Assembly (NCBI GenBank): GCA_963573305.1 | Contig: OY754339.1 | Coordinates: 14,245,941-14,309,940 of the forward strand | DNA: 64,000 nucleotides | Source: Pyrrhosoma nymphula | Lineage: Eukaryota; Arthropoda; Insecta; Odonata; Coenagrionidae | Reading direction: 5' to 3' | In this document: positions 40,201 through 49,200 of the stretch, piece by piece | Position numbering within the stretch: position 1 is the first letter of the stretch | Layout of the letters: every line of letters begins with the position of its first letter | The notes under the pieces: generated by a model | What the model was told of the DNA's origin: nothing | The model's database searches: none | The model's input: only the letters and a program-made list of their open reading frames with translations | Position numbers and translations under genes: made by a program

Positions 40201-43200
40201 TATTTCCTACAAATTAAGATTTCCTTCGATTTACATTTTCCCGCGATTTACACTTTTTCCTTCGTCCCCGTCACAAGTGTAAAAGAGAGGTTTTACTGTA
40301 TTCTGAATACAATGGAGCCGTATTCTGATTTTTTTCACAGAAAATCAGTAGAATTAGAGATCAAAATAACAAGTGATCAAAATCAAGAGATCAAAATAAA
40401 AAAATTAATGATATTGCATCAATGTTCTTTATCATGACTATGGCTGCCATTGACAGGAAAGCAACGTTAATAATCGTCTTGAAAATGCACCTGTGAAGGA
40501 TGCTATTAATATTGATTGAAAATGCAAACAAAGTGAAGAAGGCACGGAATATGTAGAAAACAAAGAAAATTGATACTAACTTTTTATTTTTGTCAGTGCT
40601 ACAATCCTCGCTAGCAGAACTCCTGTCATCCTCACCGCTGTCACAAATTATACTCTCTTCACTGCCACCACATTTGTTGGTAATACAGCATTTATTAAAA
40701 TTCCAAACGATCAAGTCCTCTTTAATTTAATTCCATGAGGTATCCATTGACGTACTTGAACTAGGCCGGCCTTCTTAATTCTTCCTGTCAGTGTCGTTTC
40801 AGGAACGGGACTTGCCATCAATTCTGAATACAACCTCTTCAGATGAGACTTGAAGGGACGATTGACGTAAATATCGAGTGGTTGAAGCATATAAGTCATT
40901 CCTCATTTAATTATCACTTGGTCAGTCTTACCCTCTTTTAAGCATTTCTTCACGTCGTCTGTAAACTGTTCAGCAATCGCATACTACGGAGTTGTAGAAG
41001 GGCACCTGGTTGACATTCCAACACACACTTAATCCAATCCAGAACAAGATCATTATTCATCCAACCCTTTCGTGCAACCTGACCACTATTCCTACTGGGA
41101 AATTAACATTTTTGGGAGTGTTTTCCATTTAAATATTACATATGGCGGAAGCTTCTTTCCATCCACCAATATTGTTAGGATGGCGGTACAATGTTGTTTT
41201 TCTGCACCAGCTGTACGCACTTGAACTGTTTATGTTGCAGAATCATTCACTGTAGTATCATATGGCATTTTAAAGTGAACAGGTGTTTTGCTGCATTCCC
41301 AATTTGCCCTGACATATAAGAATACGTATTTGTAAGGTTGATGATGTAGGTACCTCTGAAATCTGACCAGCTTCTCTTCGTATGCTTCAGGCAAGCGCTG
41401 TGATGTACTTGTTTTCCTTCTTATTGCCATTCCTATTAAAAAATCTCAGCATCCAACCACTACGACCATGAAATTCATGGAAGTTTACACCAAGCTCTCT
41501 TGCTATCTGCAGGACTTTCATCTGGCACATTTCCGTCGACAATGAAAACCTAAATTGGCATCAGTCTCTAACTACGCGGAAAGCTGTTCTCATTGCCAGG
41601 ATATTTTGTAGATTTTCCCCTAAATGCTCTTTGCTTACTGTAACTAGAAAGAAGTTTATCTTTTTTCTTCCTCCAGTCTCATACGCAAGATTCCAGCAAG
41701 TCATACATATTTAGGTCCAGCTGCACGATTGCCGATCTCTTTTTTTTTTCACTTATAATCTCTAGTTTCTCGTGAACACTGAGTGAACGTTGTCTTTTAC
41801 CTATGATCTTTTTGATAAATTTCGCTAATATCACTAAAGAAACAATGAATTTACTGTTTGTATTGTTGGTCACCAACTAAAGCAACTGCCTTGTGCACCA
41901 TGCATATGGGATGAACTGAAGGATAACTCTGTAAGTGGAACAGAATGTGCATCTCGGAATTTAATATTGCTGGCCGAGCAATGGGAAGGCAACAAAGTGA
42001 TCTCGGCCGAGAACTTGCTGATTCCTTGTTTTTTGTTTCAATGTCATCAACTTCGGTTTCAATCTCGGTGGCTGCTCACTTTTTACAAATTTTTTTGTAT
42101 TATCTTACATTAGCAATGACAGATTCTTAATTTTCATCAAAACGACACAAAGTTGTAACAAAGTAATAGGGACGTTTTTGGCTGCATGTTTCTTTGGATA
42201 TACATAAATACCATTGCAAATGGGAAACCTCCTGTAAGCCGTGCATCCTCGTGTATGAGGTGCACCCCGTTTTTTGATGCTGATGACAGGGGATAAAGGT
42301 GCGCGTCAGGGCTGCAAGTCGGTCATTATTACCATTATTGGTCATTATTTCTGATCTTGGTCTTTAAAAGTCATTATTATGCTAAAAAGTCACTAAAAGT
42401 CATTATTATACCATATTTACTTCCATATAGGATGAAGTGTTTGGTCACTTTTATCCGCTTAAAAAATCAGGGTCGTCCTATGTGCGCGAGCGAAGGATTC
42501 TTTGCTGTTTTTTTTTGGGTTAGTGCCAAGGTCGAAATCAAAAAGTATCGAACACCTTTGTTGGATGGTGCGATAATAACATTGTATGACAGGTGACTTG
42601 TCGCTATTTTTGACTCTGTGGTGACGACGCCACGCTACATGTGCTTGGGAAGCGAATGTATAGATGAGCCCGGTGCGGCGGCTGTATCATCTGATATCCA
42701 GGCGCAAATCGACAATTTCTGACTAGAATCTTTGTTACATCTTTCACAACAATGTAGTGGAGTCGATCGTTGGAAGGAACCAATGCCTCCTGCTAACAGC
42801 CTGCTTTGGTTGACCATGAAGGTAATGTAGGCAGGCAGTCAGGCGACAGAAGAGTAGCATTGTTGTAGGGGTGAGATTACAGAATGTACGAAAGTAACGA
42901 GCGAATGCTCCACCGCCACTACTAAATTTCATTCAGGAATGATACAATGTTACAATACGGACAAGAATCTCACGTAATATGGTTCCAGACCCTCGTACGT
43001 AAGACAATGTAAGATAATCCCAACCCCCCACTCTCCCCCAAAACGTCTTCCGTAATATTTATGGAATTTATACATTACGTTAATAAATGAGTAAGGAAGT
43101 CCAATTTTTTATTTTGTGTCTCTAAAATCCTACCTCGTTCTATATTCGCAGTCATCCTATAAGCGAGTAAATACGGTAATAGGAAGGGTCCAAAACGTGA

Positions 43201-46200
43201 CAAACCTCACAGCAGTGCTACGAATGAAACAGGGAAAGTGAGGCAAGTGTAGCGTCTGTGACGATAGCAACAAACACAGGAGGGAGGGAGGGGGAGGAGA
43301 AGCAAAGTCTGCTGGCCGGCCGCTCACTGTGAGCCGAGCGACTTGAGCGGGAGCCGAATGACGAACGTAGACTTTGAGCGAGATCCGAATGCAGGCTTCT
43401 GTTGCCGAATAGTGCCCAAAGGAAACGAAGTGTGTTCTCCAGTGTAAGGCAGCTTTGTTAGCCGCCTTCCCCTACTCTATGTTGGTTCCGGTGATGGCCG
43501 TATTGTTTTTGTTCCGTCCATTACAATATGAGATGAGTGATCCTTGTCGTTGGTGTTCGATGAACTTCCCTGTCCCCTATGATCCAGTCACTATCCACAT
43601 TACTGAGTCTGCCATATGGGCCTTGAATATTCTCGGTTTTAATCAGCATGCACTCAGTTTTCGTAGGGTTCCTGCTGAGAATGGGGTAGTGCCGTTTCAA
43701 GCCGACTTGGCTAGAAAAGAAGGACGCCAACATTTATTTTATTAAGGAGTAGTGCCGCGCAGGACTGAAGAAGAGAAAAGAAGAGCGTCAGATAAGCTGA
43801 TTGAGGTAGCCACCAAAAGGCTTAAAACTGCTGTAGAAAAGAAAGACATGGAGGGAGTTGCTGTAGCCCAAGCTATGCTTGAAGGAGCGGAGACAGTCCG
43901 AAAAGAAGCTACAGAAAAGAGGAAGGAGGCTGAGAAAACTCAGAAAAAGGTGGAGCAGTGCACCTCCTAACTTATATCGGACTTCTTCTCCCGCAAGCCC
44001 AAGGACACATAAATACGTATTTACTAATGCTTTGCATTTTTCCCCTCGTTTTGTTCTTCTAGTTTGGAAAACGTGTCTGATGTAATCACATATTTATCAC
44101 TCAACGAAGTAAATATTTTATTTTACTATTTTGTTACTGTACGTTTCTAGTTAGGAAGTACGTGCAAGTTATTTTTTTTGGAAAGGAAGAGTTTTGTTAT
44201 TTTGCATTACTTTCATGTCAATAAAGTTATATTTGACACATTTTTTAATATGTCGTTCAATTACTTTCCCTCTTCAAAGGCACGATATGTACCAGGAAAC
44301 ATCGGAGCCCAGCATTCTCTGCCAACTCCCCTACTGGCGGCCAACTAGATCCTAAAAATCCCTTGCAATGCATGAATTGAAGACGCGCGAGTACAAGATA
44401 TGTTTTCGAATCGCACATTTTACAGATTTTTATTGCTTAGTTGGCCAGTTGGCGGCCAGTTTGCAAGTTGGCGGAGAATGCAGTACTCGAGGAAACATAC
44501 TCAAGTATGTTTGGCGGTTTCAGTAAGGTTTTGGCTGTATTTGGTCAATTTTTGGTCATTATTTGGTCATTATTTGGGCAAAAATAAGTCATTTTTCCAT
44601 TAAAACCAACCGGTAGGACCGCTTGCAGCCCTGGTGCGCGTCGTACATGAGAATATAGTTGCCAGTTTTATGGTGTTACATATAAATATACTTGTGCCAA
44701 AATTTCCCCCCCCTCGAAACCTCGAGACTCAAAAATCCTTGGAGACTCTAAACCGCATGAGACTTCGCGTCTCGCAAAGTGCCAGAGCAATGAGCTAAGT
44801 GCGACGATCTGCTCCGGTCAGCTCGATCGCTCCGGTCATCGCGATTCCAGCTAGACACTGCTTTTTATTCGGTCCGCGCTGATTCTGACATCTTTTTCCA
44901 CGTTCAAGTCGACCTGCGGACATTCCCACCAATCCAACGTGTGATAGCATTTCCCCTCCTCTCCCCACTCCTCCACTGGCCAGCTGTTTCCCCTCTTGAA
45001 CTGACAAAGTGCACCGCGGTCATAGCAGCTCTCTTTGCAACTGACCGCGCCGAGAAAAGGACGTGTCGGCTTAGTTCCACTTGTGATCGTCTTGCAAAGA
45101 CAAGGTTAACGGTATTTAGCCTACAGGCTTGTGTTATACTGTAATAATTGTAATTATATGAATACTGTCATTGAAGTTATTAAAAACTAGCTAAGGTTGT
45201 TTTCATTGTTTTTTCTCTCGTTACGCCCACCAAAATCAGTCAATTAATTTGCGACGTCAAGTTTCACGGGCTTGCGTTGCATACTTACGGAGAAATATCA
45301 CACAAGCAAAGAATTGTTATTTAAATTGTTGTGCATCATATCACATTAGCCCTTGCAGAAAACTTTTCCTTGATCTTACTGAGAAAATTGATGCTGATGT
45401 AGAAATAAGCTGGGTGGCCACTCACCCGGGATATTTAGGAATCACCCAGGAATTAAAAACTACGGTGAAAAAGTGTCACATGCTTTGAAGACAACAGTGT
45501 GGCTCATTATGGGTAGTGGATGCTGCTTCTGGTGCTCTGATGTGGCAGGATTTGAGCAACCACATTTGCACAAAATGGCATGGGATTGCCCTTGTACTTA
45601 ATTTGTGAAGTGGAGATTTACTTATTTCTAGTTTTCTGATGTTTAAATATTTCCACTCTGCATACAGTTGAATGCCAGGCCCAAAATTTTGCATGGAAAG
45701 TAGTTAAATGAGAAATTTCTTAATTTTGATATCCCTTCTAATGGACTTCACAATGTATCGCTACCTCCTTGATTGAAACATGATTTTCCTCCCTTTTGCT
45801 GAACCTGGGTTACTCCTCGGGTTTGAAAAATGTATCTTAAAGAGGTATCTTTTCTGGCTACCATGTGAATGTGGCTTACAGAATTTTTACGTAGTAGCAA
45901 TTCTGAAATGCATAACTTTGTGAATTTTTTAAAAATTAAATGAAATACTTGCTTTTTATAGAAAGAAGAAACTCTCCAGGGTAAAGTAGAATGTGTGAAG
46001 GCCTTGTTGAAACAAAGCAAACCAATAGAAACCAGTTTAACTAATGCCAAAATGAGACTCAAGGCATGTGAAGATAAACACAGAAGTGCTGTAAGTAGTC
46101 AATTCGGAACTAAACTAAGTAAATGATCTAAGATACCCATGAAACATTTCTGCATAAACTAATCTAAGTAATCTTAGCCTGAATTTGAATCTCAAATGTG

Positions 46201-49200
46201 AATTTTAAATTTATTAATGTATTTATTTTTGCATTATTATTTTTGAATTGTGCCACTTAACCTTTTGAGTTTTCTTTTTCAGAGTTCAGTTTTTTCAAAG
46301 CATCATAATTCTTCAGAGGCAGAATTTGAGCTCCTTGAATCAATTCATGACAAATGCAAGGAAAATGTGAGTGATTATGAGAGAATTCTTGCGAATGAGA
46401 AGAGGCGGCTAGAAAAATTGAAGGACATGCGGCTGCAAATTGTATACATGGAAAACTTGCTGCAGGGCATGGACGAGGAAGGTAAATTTGCATTTGGCAA
46501 ATGTTTTTCCTGTAAATGTTAGGACCAGAGTAATTAAAAAGTCTTAGGTGTTCAGGTTGTCCGGCGACCTGGAAAACCAGGGAAACTCAGGGAAAACTCA
46601 TGAAAACCCCTGGAAAATGCACAGCAGCCTATTTCCATTAACACATTCAGCATAGAGCACGTCTATTGATGTGGCCCCGTCTATGCCGAACGGCGGGATC
46701 ACGTCAATAGATGTGGTCCTTTTACTTTAGGCCCTTTAAAAATGTGTTCCATTTCTAGCGTCTCCCTTAAATTTGCAACCCGCATTGAATGTGTTAAGGC
46801 AGAGAGAGGTTTAACCTGTGCTTTTGATTGCATTGTGCTCAGCTCACAATCAGCATAGCCCTGCGCTCTCTGTTCATTTCATACTCTCTTCGTAGTTGTG
46901 TGCCTGCTCTTAGCTTGTGCTTTGTCACCCCACCCTCCCTTCACGCAGTCCAGGGGGCTGATTGCATTACAAGGCAAAGTCCACATAGAATAATTCCCAT
47001 GTGAAATGGCCGCTATAAATGGAAACGGAATTGATGCCAAAATGTGATTGTCTATCTCTGTCAGCGGAAACAGAATTCTGCATGGAAATCTTGATTCTGT
47101 TCGAAGAGCCGTACGTTTGGAATATTTGGTGTTGCCAAATTTACGAGAAATCTAAATGTCTGAGCATGTGCGGCAGCATTTCTCACAATTATACAAAAAC
47201 AATTCGGCCTGCAACCTAAGTTTATAATTGGGCAATGTTATGTAATTGATAATCCTCTCCCAATAATCTCAACCCTCCTCGTTTTAAAGTGTGCAGAAAT
47301 GTCTTTGAAGGAGTAGAAATACATTTTGCGGCCACTGTGTGTTGAAATCACGACCCTCGGGTTCGAAGTCGACAGGGCAACTGTACAGGGGCTACCCATG
47401 CTAATTATAATTTGTGTAATGCCCAACAAATACAATTTTGTCCTATGTAAATCTCCAATGGCCGTGATAAATTGGCACCACTTGTCAAAATTACGCCACA
47501 ATTGCTGTGTTGGTTTGCAGGAAAAAAGAACAATTCCACGTCAGTGACCTACCACAACCTCTCAACCAGAAAACCCCTGTGGTGGTTTACAGGAAAGCTG
47601 TCCTCTGCGGTGGTGAAAGCTGTCCTCTGTTTGGCCCATGGAAGTTCTGATGTAGAGCGAGGGTTTTCTCTTTCCAGAAATCAGCTCCCTGCTGACAGGT
47701 CAGCTATGCTGGAGCGTACTGTTAATGCCATGCTCAACATCAGGAATGGGCTTCAAGACTTCAAGGACATCCCTGAACATGTGTCTATGATGTCGCAGCT
47801 GCTCAAGCACGCCGCAGCGGCACAAAGAAAGTATGAAAAGTACCTGGAGGCTCTGCAGAAACTAAGAATTCTGAAAAGATTGCAAAAAGAGGAGAACGCT
47901 TGCCGGGAGAGGTGAGAGGCCACTGAGTTAAGGGAAAGACAGGCGTTGGGCAAGCTGCAGGATGACCTGCATGCGACAAGTAAGAAGGAGATTGAATAGC
48001 GCAAGGCTTCTGATCAACTAGTCGACGAGGAAAAAAAGAAGCTGGAGGGGAGGCTATTCCCTAAAAAGATATGACAAAAGTTAAGATTGCTCAAGGTATG
48101 TTGGAGGGGGCACAAATAATGTGGTCACAGGCAGATGACTTGCTGCAGAAAAAGGAGCCTTTGCAAAAGAAAGTCGAGAAGAGGACATCATCTGTAGTAG
48201 AGCAGCTTTTCAAGAATCACAAAAAGTGGCGGGGTGATGATCCCAAGGCGTAGGCGGACCCTGCCTAGACAAATTATTATTCTTTGTAATAATTGCTTTT
48301 AAAATTTGATCTCCTAATGTACGATACATTATGTACCTCATTCTTATCTATTTTGTACTGTTCATCTCTAGTCGAGATTTGTTCTTCTTTTGTTTATTAT
48401 TTATGCTTTCTAGGAGTCTGAAATACAAATTTTCACTGTCAAATTCTTTGTATTGTAATTTTTATCCCTGTTGCTAGCGCTTTAAAAACGAGCTCCAGTT
48501 TAAAATATTACAAAATGTAGGGTTGTAATCATTGCCAGAAGTATAACATGGGGTAAAAATTGCCAATTTTTTATCATTTTCTCACTTTTTCCTCACTTTT
48601 TTGGCAAAAATCACCTACTTTCTCACTTTTTTGTATCAAAAAGTGAGTGGAAGCCCTGATTGTCACTGAAGCAACAGTTTGCTCCGATATATGATGACAC
48701 TTATGATATTAGCAGACTAGAGATACGACTAAGCGACGTCTCCCTAGCATATTCATTAAATAAAATTAACATTGGATCACTTGGCCATTTTCGCCCGACT
48801 AGTCCTTCGTGAATGACCCGATTTAGCAGCTGATACAGCAGGGAGAGGCTGGCGAGTTTGTAGCTAAAACTCATATACTAGTGAAGTTTGCTGTAAGAAT
48901 AATGATATGAGATACTAGGTAAGAAAGCAGAGTGGTGCAGAAGCCGTAATTGTATAATGGCGTCCATTGCCATTGCTGTGAATTACAGGACGTAATATTA
49001 CGTCTCCCACCACCTTTGCAAAAATACACTGAGGTGTAATATTACATCTTTAACCCTCTTTAAGTGTTAAGCAGCAGGTGGTTGTTGTTTTAGTACTCAT
49101 GGTCGGTTCTCATTAGGGTGGTATGCAGAACTCTTTTGGTGCAATACCAATGTAAAAAGCTGAGAAAATGCCAGTTTCAATTCCTGAAATTTTTTTGTGG

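Larger units (their letters stand above)
42307..44633 (+). mobile_element. hAT-superfamily element (2.33 kb) with exact 8-bp TSD
   Basis: The ends CAGGGCTGCAAGTCGGTC and GACCGCTTGCAGCCCTG are inverted repeats. GTGCGCGT at 42299-42306 and 44634-44641 is an exact 8-bp duplication. It is inserted into the antisense pogo relic. It carries a pogo MITE (42411-43176) and ends of a transposase-like frame (43752-43970). A truncated relative with the same MITE lies at 50281-51118. Confidence 0.92.
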
